Shown here one piece after another: positions 23,083 through 30,831 of a DNA stretch of 34,787 nt. The stretch's first letter is position 1; every line of letters begins with the position of its first letter. Below the pieces are notes generated by a model that was not told where the DNA came from, made no database searches, and was given only the letters and a program-made list of their open reading frames with translations. The translations under genes and the position numbers were made by a program. Origin of the DNA: Vibrio crassostreae 9ZC13 (lineage in GTDB: Bacteria; Pseudomonadota; Gammaproteobacteria; Enterobacterales; Vibrionaceae); contig NZ_AJYZ02000041.1 in assembly GCF_000272045.2 (NCBI RefSeq), forward strand, positions 708,134-742,920, written 5' to 3'.

Positions 23083-23988
23083 TTAAAACATCGAGATTTG
23101 GTGATTGCCTTTTTGAGCTGGAAACTGAGCCAGTTCGGGCAGTAATAATGATGTATTTTCAGAGACTTGCTTTTGTAGCCTCTTATAAATAGCAATCGCA
23201 AGTTCAGGTGCGTGGTTATTGTCTGGGGTGTGGATCATTAAATAGGGCTGCTTGCCTTCATTAAGCCAGTTTGGGATTTTGGCAAACCAAGGCTTAAAAA
23301 ACTCAATATTAGGTTCTTGGTCTGGGTGACCAATAAATCGAATCATCGGGTTATTGGCGGTAGCAATTGCATGAACAGGAACACGCGGTTTTTTCTGATG
23401 CGCATCGATCACCGCTTCTGTGGTGGGTGGCGCAGAGAAAACGGGGCGGCTGTCCATAATGATGCGATTGATGCCTTCCTCAACCAGCCATTGGTTGAAG
23501 CGTTTTTCCGCATCGCCCTTATCAAAGAAACCTAAGTGTCGAACTTCGACGCCAAGCTGCATATCTTTTGGGAATAAGGTGCAAAACTTTTGTAGGGCAG
23601 GCAGCATGCTGGGCTCAAAACTGTGCGGCAGCTGAATCGTCCATTGACCAATACGGTCATGCAGTGGCGACATCGTCATCAAGAACTCTTTGAGTTCGGC
23701 TTGGCAGTGTCTCAGTTGTTGCTGGTGGGTGATGAATTTGGGCAATTTGAAGGTGAACTTGAAATCATCGTGACTGGCGGCTTTCCAATTGTGAACGGTA
23801 GACATACTTGGCGTAGCGTAAAAGGTGGTGTTGCCCTCAACGGTATGGAAAACTTGGGTGTATTTTTCCAAGCGTTCGGCAGGCTTGGTGCCTTTACCGT
23901 AGAACTGACTTTGCCACTCAGAATGAGACCACATAGTTAATCCAAGTCTTAGAGGTAAAGTTTCTGTTGTTATTACACGATTATCCAT
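23083..23988 (-). CDS. yecE: YecE-like DUF72 protein
   Basis: A 301-residue DUF72 protein. Landmarks are LGLTMWSHSEWQ near the N-terminus, the VEGNTTFYATPS segment, FKLPKFITHQQQLRHC, GQWTIQLPHSFEP, GVEVRHLGFF and IRFIGHPD. The fold is a TIM-barrel-like family of unknown function, and E. coli yecE also lies close to cmoA-cmoB and aspS. The start is uncertain. The ATG at 23988 sits in the first of three 19-bp tandem repeats and has no good ribosome binding site; an internal ATG at 23934 has GGAT before it but would remove a probable beta strand. I keep 23988. No terminator is clear after the stop. Confidence 0.85.
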   Translation of the reverse strand: MDNRVITTETLPLRLGLTMWSHSEWQSQFYGKGTKPAERLEKYTQVFHTVEGNTTFYATPSMSTVHNWKAASHDDFKFTFKLPKFITHQQQLRHCQAELKEFLMTMSPLHDRIGQWTIQLPHSFEPSMLPALQKFCTLFPKDMQLGVEVRHLGFFDKGDAEKRFNQWLVEEGINRIIMDSRPVFSAPPTTEAVIDAHQKKPRVPVHAIATANNPMIRFIGHPDQEPNIEFFKPWFAKIPNWLNEGKQPYLMIHTPDNNHAPELAIAIYKRLQKQVSENTSLLLPELAQFPAQKGNHQISMF

Positions 23989-24028
23989 CTATTACACCGT
24001 TATCCATCTATTACACCGTTATCCATCA
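23972..24028. repeat. Three 19-bp tandem repeats covering the yecE start codon
   Basis: Copies at 23972-23990, 23991-24009 and 24010-24028 share ATTACACCGTTATCCATC; the first differs at two bases and the third at its last base. Each carries CAT, so the minus strand has three ATG-GAT-AA starts 19 bases apart in three frames. Starts from the two outer copies read MDNGVIDG and stop. Confidence 0.9.
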
Positions 24029-24321
24029 CGCCATCAGTCATTACAAAAAGTTTTTGGGTTGAAACGAAAATCTACTTTACGAGAGTTTTGCTGATTAAGG
24101 TACTTTCGAGATATAATTATCGCAATTTTTTCGGTTTTGATGAATCTTTGCGCACTTGATGGGCTAAAAAGCAGCAAAGCCAGATAAAACACAATAAATT
24201 CGAATGTGGAAGGTCGATTTTAAGCGAGTTTCCGCGTATAAATGTTCCTTTGCTCTGTTGTGTGGAATGACCACTGACAGCTTGGAAATTAGTAAATAAT
24301 TAAGAGATTGGGAAATTCATT
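23989..24321. other. yecE-aspS divergent intergenic region
   Basis: No gene is seen. It holds the outer tandem repeat copies (to 24028), the aspS promoter candidate (24088-24117) and a leader of about 200 bases without a strong terminator. A second -10-like TATAAA near 24237 has no convincing -35. Confidence 0.6.
24088..24117 (+). promoter_or_regulatory. Candidate aspS promoter
   Basis: A consensus TATAAT (24112-24117) is preceded after 18 bases by TTGCTG (24088-24093, 3/6). It would give a leader of about 200 bases. Confidence 0.4.
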
Positions 24322-26100
24322 ATGCGTACCCATTACTGTGGTAACCTGAACAAGTCCCTGGCGGGACAAACTGTAGAATTGTGCGGCTGGGTAAACCGTC
24401 GCCGTGATTTAGGCGGTCTTATCTTTATTGATATGCGTGATCGTGAAGGCATCGTTCAGGTTGTTGTCGATCCAGATATGAAAGATATCTTCCCGATCGC
24501 TAACCAACTGCGTAATGAATTCTGTATCAAGTTTACTGGTGAAGTACGAGTTCGTCCGGATAGCCAAGTAAATAAAGACATGGCTACTGGTGAAGTAGAA
24601 CTTTACGCGACGGGTCTAGAGATCATTAACCGTTCAGAAGCGCTTCCACTAGACTTCAACCAAACGAACTCTGAAGAGCAGCGTCTTAAGTACCGTTACA
24701 TCGATCTTCGTCGTCCAGAAATGAGCGACCGTATTAAGCTTCGTGCACGTGCTTCTAGCTTCGTTCGTCGTTTCCTAGATGAGAACTTATTCCTAGACAT
24801 CGAAACGCCAGTACTAACGAAAGCGACACCAGAAGGTGCTCGTGACTACCTAGTACCAAGCCGTGTTCACAAAGGTAGCTTCTACGCACTTCCTCAATCT
24901 CCTCAGCTTTTCAAGCAACTGCTGATGATGTCTGGTTTTGACCGTTACTACCAAATCGTTAAATGTTTCCGTGATGAAGATTTACGTGCTGACCGTCAGC
25001 CTGAATTTACTCAAATCGATATCGAAACATCTTTCATGACTTCTCAAGAAGTACGTAACGTGACTGAGAAGCTTGTTCACGATATGTGGAAAGAACTTCT
25101 AGATGTTGAACTAGGTCAATTCCCAGTAATGCCTTTCTCTGAAGCGATTCGTCGTTTCGGTTCTGATAAGCCAGATCTACGTAACCCACTAGAGCTAGTG
25201 GACGTTGCTGACTTGGTTAAAGATGTTGAATTCAAGGTATTCTCTGGCCCAGCTAACGACGAAAAAGGTCGCGTAGCAGTTATCCGTGTTCCAGGTGGTG
25301 CTAAGCTAACTCGTAAGCAAATCGACGGCTACGCTGAACACGTAAACATCTACGGCGCGAAAGGCCTAGCTTGGATGAAGGTTAACGACCGTGCTGCAGG
25401 CATGGAAGGTATTCAATCTCCAGTTGCTAAATTCCTAAGCGAAGACGTAATCAACGGTATTCTAGATCGTACTCAAGCTGAATCTGGCGATATCATTCTG
25501 TTCGGCGCAGACAAAGCGGGCATCGTTGCTGAAGCAATGGGCGCACTTCGTCTTAAACTAGGTACGGATCTAGAGCTAACAGACACATCTGCATGGGCTC
25601 CACTGTGGGTTGTTGACTTCCCAATGTTCGAAGAAGACGGCGAAGGTAACCTACACGCAATGCACCACCCATTCACATCACCACTAGGTGTGAACGCGGA
25701 AGAGCTAAAAGCGAACCCAGCAGCAGCAAATTCTGATGCATACGACATGGTAATCAACGGCTACGAAGTAGGCGGCGGTTCTGTACGTATCCACAACGCA
25801 GAAATGCAAACAGCGGTATTTGGTATCCTAGGTATCGAAGCACAAGAGCAACAAGAGAAGTTCGGCTTCCTACTTGAAGCGCTTAAGTACGGCACGCCAC
25901 CGCACGCTGGTCTAGCATTCGGTCTTGACCGTCTAGCAATGCTGCTTTGTGGTACTGAGAACATCCGTGACGTTATCGCATTTCCGAAAACAACAGCTGC
26001 AGCATGTCTACTGACAGACGCGCCAAGCCTAGCGAACCCAGCATCACTGGAAGAGCTAGCAATCGCAGTTAAATTGGCAGAGAAAAAAGAGCAAGCGTAA
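24322..26100 (+). CDS. aspS: Aspartyl-tRNA synthetase
   Basis: A 592-residue bacterial-type class II synthetase. The N-terminal OB fold for anticodon binding spans about 1-105 (CGWVNRRRDLGGLIFIDMRD). The catalytic core has SPQLFKQLLMMSGFDRYYQI, motif 2 around FRDEDLRADRQPEFTQ (about 215-230) and motif 3 GLAFGLDRLAMLL (about 530-542). The bacterial GAD insertion lies in the middle (about 290-410). It charges tRNA-Asp with aspartate in the cytoplasm. Leucine codons favour CTA and codon use looks like that of a highly expressed vibrio gene. It is monocistronic, with a strong terminator before ruvC. Confidence 0.98.
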   Translation: MRTHYCGNLNKSLAGQTVELCGWVNRRRDLGGLIFIDMRDREGIVQVVVDPDMKDIFPIANQLRNEFCIKFTGEVRVRPDSQVNKDMATGEVELYATGLEIINRSEALPLDFNQTNSEEQRLKYRYIDLRRPEMSDRIKLRARASSFVRRFLDENLFLDIETPVLTKATPEGARDYLVPSRVHKGSFYALPQSPQLFKQLLMMSGFDRYYQIVKCFRDEDLRADRQPEFTQIDIETSFMTSQEVRNVTEKLVHDMWKELLDVELGQFPVMPFSEAIRRFGSDKPDLRNPLELVDVADLVKDVEFKVFSGPANDEKGRVAVIRVPGGAKLTRKQIDGYAEHVNIYGAKGLAWMKVNDRAAGMEGIQSPVAKFLSEDVINGILDRTQAESGDIILFGADKAGIVAEAMGALRLKLGTDLELTDTSAWAPLWVVDFPMFEEDGEGNLHAMHHPFTSPLGVNAEELKANPAAANSDAYDMVINGYEVGGGSVRIHNAEMQTAVFGILGIEAQEQQEKFGFLLEALKYGTPPHAGLAFGLDRLAMLLCGTENIRDVIAFPKTTAAACLLTDAPSLANPASLEELAIAVKLAEKKEQA

Positions 26101-26186
26101 GCCTGTTATCTTTTCTTGTTGATGAAGAGATCCTAGTTGATAGAGAGCTCTCAATTAATTAGCCAAGACTTGCCAGTAAATTAGAG

Positions 26187-26218
26187 AATGCCCGTTAATT
26201 TGACGGGCATTTTTTTTT
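26187..26218 (+). terminator. Rho-independent terminator of aspS
   Basis: A 9-bp stem AATGCCCGT / ACGGGCATT (26187-26195 with 26203-26211) is followed by a run of nine T. Confidence 0.93.
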
Positions 26219-26272
26219 GCGTTCGATATACTAAGCTCATAAAGCATGTATAAATAATCAGTATTTGAAGTT

Positions 26273-26794
26273 ATGTCTATTATCTTAGGGATTGACCCTG
26301 GCTCACGCATTACCGGTTACGGTGTTATTCGTCAAAATGGCCGCCACCTATATTACTTAGGGAGTGGTTGCATTCGCACCTCAGAAAAAGAGTTGCCGGG
26401 CCGACTCAAACAAATCTACGCCGGTGTGAGCGAAATTATTACTCAGTTCCAACCGGATGTGTTTGCGATAGAGCAGGTCTTCATGGCTAAGAATGCAGAC
26501 TCAGCGCTTAAGCTTGGGCAAGCTAGGGGCAGCGCGATCGTAGCGGCTGTAAATGCGGATTTGCCTGTTCATGAATACGCGGCTCGTTTAATTAAGCAAG
26601 CGGTGACGGGTAATGGTGGTGCGGACAAGTCTATGGTTCAGAACATGGTGATGAGCATGCTTAAGTTACCCGCTAAACCACAGGCCGATGCTGCCGATGC
26701 TCTAGGCGTAGCGATCACTCACGCCAACACCAATAAAACCTTGGTAGCTCTTGCTGGTAAAGCGACAGGAGCAAGAAAAGGGCGTTACCGATAA
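26273..26794 (+). CDS. ruvC: RuvC, Holliday junction resolvase
   Basis: A 173-residue RNase H-fold nuclease. All four acidic metal ligands are present: D8 in GIDPGSR, E67 in FAIEQVF, and D139 and D142 in QADAADALGVA. RuvC dimers cut Holliday junctions symmetrically together with RuvAB, completing recombinational repair. Length matches E. coli (173). The ATG has only a weak ribosome binding site. It lies after the aspS terminator and before a terminator that separates it from ruvA. Confidence 0.97.
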   Translation: MSIILGIDPGSRITGYGVIRQNGRHLYYLGSGCIRTSEKELPGRLKQIYAGVSEIITQFQPDVFAIEQVFMAKNADSALKLGQARGSAIVAAVNADLPVHEYAARLIKQAVTGNGGADKSMVQNMVMSMLKLPAKPQADAADALGVAITHANTNKTLVALAGKATGARKGRYR

Positions 26795-26876
26795 CCATAG
26801 GCTATGGCGTTTCTGAAGACAGAATCATTCGGTTTCTTAAGCTAAGCAAGCTTAAATAAATCATCTTAATAAACAC

Positions 26877-26905
26877 AAAGAACTGGATAAGCATCCAGTT
26901 CTTTT
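26877..26905 (+). terminator. Terminator between ruvC and ruvA
   Basis: A 12-bp stem AAAGAACTGGAT / ATCCAGTTCTTT (26877-26888 with 26893-26904) with an AAGC loop ends in TTTT. It lies 82 bases after the ruvC stop and 43 before the ruvA start, so ruvAB must have its own promoter or depend on read-through. Confidence 0.8.
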
Positions 26906-26947
26906 ATATTCTGTCCCTCAAATTATATTCCATCAAGAGAGTGAATT

Positions 26948-27559
26948 GTGATCGGACGTCTACGCGGTACATTAATAGAAAAACAGCCACCAGAATTACT
27001 AATCGAAGTGAGTGGCGTTGGCTATGAAGTTCAAATGCCAATGAGCTGTTTTTACGAATTACCAAACGTGGGCGAAGAGGCAATCATCTACACGCACTTT
27101 GTTGTACGTGAAGATGCGCAGCTACTTTATGGTTTTAACACGGTTAAAGAGCGTGCGCTGTTCCGTGAAGTGATCAAAGCGAACGGTGTGGGCCCTAAGC
27201 TAGGCCTTGGCATTCTTTCAGGCATGACGGCTAGCCAGTTTGTTCAAAGTGTTGAACGTGAAGACATCTCGACGCTGGTTAAACTTCCGGGTGTGGGTAA
27301 GAAAACCGCTGAACGTCTGGTTGTTGAAATGAAAGACCGCCTGAAAGGGTGGGGCGCGGGTGACTTGTTTACTCCAGCGACAGATGCAGCTCCGATTGAT
27401 TCTATGCCAACCGTTCACGACGCGGAAGAAGAAGCGGTAAGTGCGCTACTTGCATTAGGCTACAAGCCGACTCAAGCTTCCAAGGTGGTTTCTCAAGTGG
27501 CTAAAGATGGCATGACCAGCGAACAGTTGATTCGCGAAGCTCTGAAATCGATGGTTTAA
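26948..27559 (+). CDS. ruvA: RuvA, Holliday junction DNA-binding subunit
   Basis: A 203-residue protein with a GTG start, chosen because the product MIGRLRGTLIEKQPPELLIEV (two segments) aligns with E. coli RuvA from the first residue; AAGAGAG lies upstream. The N-terminal OB fold (1-63), the double helix-hairpin-helix region with NGVGPKLGLGILSG and LPGVGKKTAERL (about 75-140), and the C-terminal RuvB-contact domain (about 155-203, EEEAVSALLALGYKP) are all present. RuvA tetramers hold the four-way junction while RuvB drives branch migration. ruvB follows after 103 bases. Confidence 0.97.
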   Translation: MIGRLRGTLIEKQPPELLIEVSGVGYEVQMPMSCFYELPNVGEEAIIYTHFVVREDAQLLYGFNTVKERALFREVIKANGVGPKLGLGILSGMTASQFVQSVEREDISTLVKLPGVGKKTAERLVVEMKDRLKGWGAGDLFTPATDAAPIDSMPTVHDAEEEAVSALLALGYKPTQASKVVSQVAKDGMTSEQLIREALKSMV

Positions 27560-27662
27560 TACCCAATATACTTGTTCGACAAAATAGACTCATTCACTTT
27601 GCCTTTACACAGAGTCAAGAGGCGCAGAGTCAACAAGAGCATAGTTAGGAATAGCAGAATTT

Positions 27663-28679
27663 ATGATTGAAGCCGATCGCCTTATTGCACCGGATAACCC
27701 AGTATTCAAAGATGAAGATGTCATTGATCGTGCAATACGCCCTAAAGCACTGGCTGACTATCAAGGTCAGGATCACGTTCGTGGCCAGATGGAGATTTTC
27801 ATCAAAGCGGCACAACTGCGTAACGAGGCGCTCGACCATCTGTTGATATTTGGCCCTCCAGGCTTGGGTAAAACCACGTTGGCGAACATTGTTGCCAATG
27901 AGATGGATGTCAACATTCGTACGACTTCAGGCCCTGTTCTAGAAAAAGCAGGCGACCTAGCGGCGTTACTGACCAATCTCGAAGAAAATGATGTCCTGTT
28001 CATTGATGAGATTCACCGTTTAAGCCCTGTGGTTGAAGAGGTGTTGTACCCTGCAATGGAAGACTACCAATTAGATATCATGATTGGTGAAGGCCCAGCG
28101 GCACGCTCTATCAAGATTGACCTTCCTCCTTTTACTTTGATTGGCGCAACCACTCGTGCTGGCTCACTGACATCGCCGTTACGTGACCGTTTTGGTATTA
28201 CTCAGCGTCTTGAGTACTACAAGGTTGAAGATCTACAAAACATCGTTCAGCGCAGTGCAGATTGCCTTGGTCTTTCTATGGAGTCCGAAGGGGCGCTAGA
28301 AGTTGCTCGCCGAGCTCGTGGTACGCCACGTATTGCTAACCGTCTACTGCGCCGTGTTCGTGATTATGCGGAAGTAAAAGGCGACGGGCATATTTGTCCG
28401 GAGGTTGCTGACAAAGCGCTAAACATGTTGGATGTCGATGCCAAAGGTTTTGACTATATGGATAGAAAGCTTCTGCTGGCGATTATGGAGAAGTTTGGTG
28501 GTGGTCCGGTAGGTATCGACAACATGGCTGCCGCGATTGGTGAAGAGAGAGACACTATTGAAGATGTGTTAGAACCTTACTTGATTCAACAAGGTTACCT
28601 ACAAAGGACGCCAAGAGGTCGAATCGCGACCGACAGAGCGTATTTACACTTTGGAATAGATAAACCCTCCAATCGTTAA
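27663..28679 (+). CDS. ruvB: RuvB, Holliday junction branch-migration ATPase
   Basis: A 338-residue AAA+ ATPase. Walker A is GPPGLGKT (64-71), Walker B is LFIDEIH (112-118), and sensor 1 and the arginine finger are in GATTRAGSLTSPLRDRFG. The C-terminal winged helix has LQRTPRGRIAT. Hexameric RuvB motors pull DNA through the RuvA-bound junction. AGGAA about 12 bases before the ATG serves as ribosome binding site. A terminator follows the gene. Confidence 0.98.
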   Translation: MIEADRLIAPDNPVFKDEDVIDRAIRPKALADYQGQDHVRGQMEIFIKAAQLRNEALDHLLIFGPPGLGKTTLANIVANEMDVNIRTTSGPVLEKAGDLAALLTNLEENDVLFIDEIHRLSPVVEEVLYPAMEDYQLDIMIGEGPAARSIKIDLPPFTLIGATTRAGSLTSPLRDRFGITQRLEYYKVEDLQNIVQRSADCLGLSMESEGALEVARRARGTPRIANRLLRRVRDYAEVKGDGHICPEVADKALNMLDVDAKGFDYMDRKLLLAIMEKFGGGPVGIDNMAAAIGEERDTIEDVLEPYLIQQGYLQRTPRGRIATDRAYLHFGIDKPSNR

Positions 28680-28698
28680 ATTATTCATTTTTAAAGAT

Positions 28699-28726
28699 CC
28701 CAGTTGCATAAGCGCTGGGTTTTTTT
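28699..28726 (+). terminator. Terminator of ruvB
   Basis: A 5-bp stem CCCAG / CTGGG (28699-28703 with 28715-28719), with inner GC pairs, is followed by seven T. Confidence 0.75.
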
Positions 28727-28950
28727 GCTTTTTACTGAATAACAACTCTTTGAGCGAGTCGATAAAAAGATCGAAAAGGGAGCTTCAAAAATGGAAACTT
28801 TGATTTCAGGTTTGATTTAGATAACAGGAAATGAAATAAGTTGTCATATTTTTTGTTAATACTTTATAGGTAGTTGTAATTCGGATGTTGAGGCGGTGCT
28901 GAGCATTTGTCACAGATATCATGCGCTGTTATTAAGATAAGCATAATTGG

Positions 28951-28966
28951 TGTGATTTTAATCATA
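28951..28966 (+). promoter_or_regulatory. CRP-like (or degenerate FNR-like) site upstream of cydA
   Basis: TGTGA-TTTTAA-TCATA matches the CRP core TGTGA-N6-TCACA at 9 of 10 positions. The same bases read TGAT-N4-ATCA, an FNR-like core. Its centre is about 51 bp upstream of the perfect FNR box. It sits between two copies of CATAATTG (28942-28949 and 28963-28970) 21 bp apart. Confidence 0.5.
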
Positions 28967-29002
28967 ATTGTACAAAAATAACTCTAATTTGCTCGAATAA
29001 AT

Positions 29003-29016
29003 TTGATACAAATCAA
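29003..29016 (+). promoter_or_regulatory. Perfect FNR box upstream of cydA
   Basis: TTGAT-ACAA-ATCAA is an exact match to the FNR consensus TTGAT-N4-ATCAA, 216 bases before the cydA start codon. CATACT at 29046-29051 is a possible -10. Whether FNR activates or represses here depends on the start site, which is not known. Confidence 0.75.
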
Positions 29017-29148
29017 CGCAGGGTTCTCCCATAAACCTTTTGAAACATACTGATTTTACCAGTAATATTAGCGCCAGCTATATTAGCTCATGCTTAACAA
29101 TAATCTAACTATAACGGTACGTTTTTGCTACAAATTTCAACTTGTAAT

Positions 29149-29167
29149 AACAATTACATAAATTGTT
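29149..29167. promoter_or_regulatory. Perfect 7-bp inverted repeat in the cydA leader
   Basis: AACAATT-ACATA-AATTGTT lies 65 bases before the cydA start. It could be an operator or a weak RNA hairpin. No regulator is assigned. Confidence 0.3.
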
Positions 29168-29231
29168 TTAACATGGATTTTTGCGGTGAATAATCACACA
29201 AGTGTCATTCAGCCGACACAAAGGAGTTACC

Positions 29232-30818
29232 ATGATTGATGTTGTTGATCTGTCGCGATTGCAGTTTGCATTTACAGCGATGTATCACTTCCTATTTGTT
29301 CCACTGACTTTAGGTATGGCATTTCTACTTGCCATTATGGAGTCAGTTTATGTAATGACTGGCAAGCAAATTTACAAGGACATGACCAAGTTCTGGGGTA
29401 AATTGTTTGGTATTAACTTTGCTCTTGGTGTAGCGACAGGCTTAACCATGGAGTTCCAGTTTGGTACTAACTGGTCTTACTATTCTCACTATGTTGGCGA
29501 CATTTTTGGTGCTCCGCTAGCTATCGAAGCGCTTGTTGCATTCTTCCTAGAGTCTACTTTTGTTGGCCTATTCTTCTTCGGTTGGGACAGACTGTCAAAG
29601 CGTCAGCACTTAGCGGTAACTTGGTTAGTAGCACTTGGCTCTAACTTCTCTGCGCTTTGGATCTTGGTAGCAAACGGCTGGATGCAAAACCCAGTGGGTG
29701 CGGAATTTAACTTTGAAACTATGCGTATGGAAATGGTGAGCTTCGCTGAAGTTGTACTAAACCCAGTAGCACAAGTTAAATTCGTACACACAGTAGCGTC
29801 TGGTTACACAACGGGTGCAATGTTCATCCTTGGTATCAGCTCATACTACATTCTTAAAGGTCGTGACCTTGCCTTTGCTCGTCGTTCTTTCGCGATTGCA
29901 GCGTCTTTCGGTATGGCGGCGATCTTGTCAGTAATCGTACTAGGTGATGAATCTGGTTACGAGCTTGGTGAAGTTCAAAAAGTGAAGCTCGCTGCTGTAG
30001 AAGCGGAATGGCACACTGAAGAAGCACCAGCAGCATTTACTGTTTTTGGTATTCCGAACCAAGAGACAATGAATACTGACTACGCAATTAAAATTCCTTA
30101 CGTAATGGGTATCATCGCAACGCGTTCGCTTGATACTGAAGTAACGGGCCTACGTGACCTACGTGATGACCACGTTGATCGTATCCGTACTGGTATGTAC
30201 GCGTACGAGCTGCTTGAAAAGCTACGTGCAGGCGATAAGTCTGAAGAAAACATGGCTGCGTTCGACGAAGTGAAAGGTGACCTAGGTTACGGCTTGCTTC
30301 TTAAGCGCTACACAGACGACGTTGTTGATGCAACTGAAGACCAAATCCAAATGGCTGCGGATGATTCTATCCCAACAGTTTGGCCTCTATTCTGGTCATT
30401 CCGTCTGATGGTTGCTTGTGGCTTCATCATGCTGTTTGTATTCGGTGCTGCGTTTGTTCAAACGTGTCGTCAGAAAATCGAACAGAAACCATGGGTACTT
30501 AAAGCTGCGCTATTCTCAATCCCACTTCCTTGGATTGCGATTGAAGCAGGTTGGTTCGTTGCTGAGTTTGGTCGTCAACCATGGGCGGTTGGTGAAATCC
30601 TACCGGTTAACGTTGCTGCATCAGCACTAACTATTGAACAGCTTTGGACTTCTCTATTCGCTATCCTGGCACTTTACACAGTGTTCTTGATTGCTGAAGT
30701 TTACCTAATGCTGAAATTCGCACGTAAAGGTCCAAGTAGCTTGAAGACAGGCCGTTACCACTTCGAACAAAACGATAACTCTGTTGAAGACAAAGTTAGC
30801 CGTTCAGTTGAAGTATAA
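29232..30818 (+). CDS. cydA: Cytochrome bd-I ubiquinol oxidase subunit I
   Basis: A 528-residue inner-membrane protein with about nine transmembrane helices. An in-frame upstream start at 29202 is rejected because the ATG at 29232 has AAGGAG six bases before it and gives MIDVVDLSRLQFAFTAMYH, aligned with E. coli CydA. H19 (high-spin heme ligand), H186 in VKFVHTVASGY (heme b558) and the Met region VACGFIMLF are present, as is the long Q-loop for quinol binding (about 250-390) and the C-terminal GPSSLKTGRYHFEQ. It reduces oxygen to water with quinol at low oxygen without pumping protons. First gene of cydABX-ybgE. Confidence 0.98.
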   Translation: MIDVVDLSRLQFAFTAMYHFLFVPLTLGMAFLLAIMESVYVMTGKQIYKDMTKFWGKLFGINFALGVATGLTMEFQFGTNWSYYSHYVGDIFGAPLAIEALVAFFLESTFVGLFFFGWDRLSKRQHLAVTWLVALGSNFSALWILVANGWMQNPVGAEFNFETMRMEMVSFAEVVLNPVAQVKFVHTVASGYTTGAMFILGISSYYILKGRDLAFARRSFAIAASFGMAAILSVIVLGDESGYELGEVQKVKLAAVEAEWHTEEAPAAFTVFGIPNQETMNTDYAIKIPYVMGIIATRSLDTEVTGLRDLRDDHVDRIRTGMYAYELLEKLRAGDKSEENMAAFDEVKGDLGYGLLLKRYTDDVVDATEDQIQMAADDSIPTVWPLFWSFRLMVACGFIMLFVFGAAFVQTCRQKIEQKPWVLKAALFSIPLPWIAIEAGWFVAEFGRQPWAVGEILPVNVAASALTIEQLWTSLFAILALYTVFLIAEVYLMLKFARKGPSSLKTGRYHFEQNDNSVEDKVSRSVEV

Positions 30819-30831
30819 GTGAGGGAATATT

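Larger units (their letters stand above)
28680..29231. other. ruvB-cydA intergenic region (cyd control region)
   Basis: No protein gene is supported. It holds the ruvB terminator (28699-28726), a 9-codon ORF METLISGLI with GGGAG upstream (28791-28820, doubtful), a CRP/FNR-like box (28951-28966), a perfect FNR box (29003-29016), an inverted repeat (29149-29167) and the cydA ribosome binding site AAGGAG (29221-29226). The length suggests complex control, as for cyd genes elsewhere. Confidence 0.7.

Noticed and set aside
23972..24028. CRISPR-like repeats
   Set aside because: The 19-bp units are directly head to tail with no spacers, so this is a tandem duplication.
28791..28820. Nine-codon leader peptide METLISGLI between ruvB and cydA
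   Set aside because: It has a GGGAG site, but is over 400 bases from cydA, has no associated terminator and could be chance.
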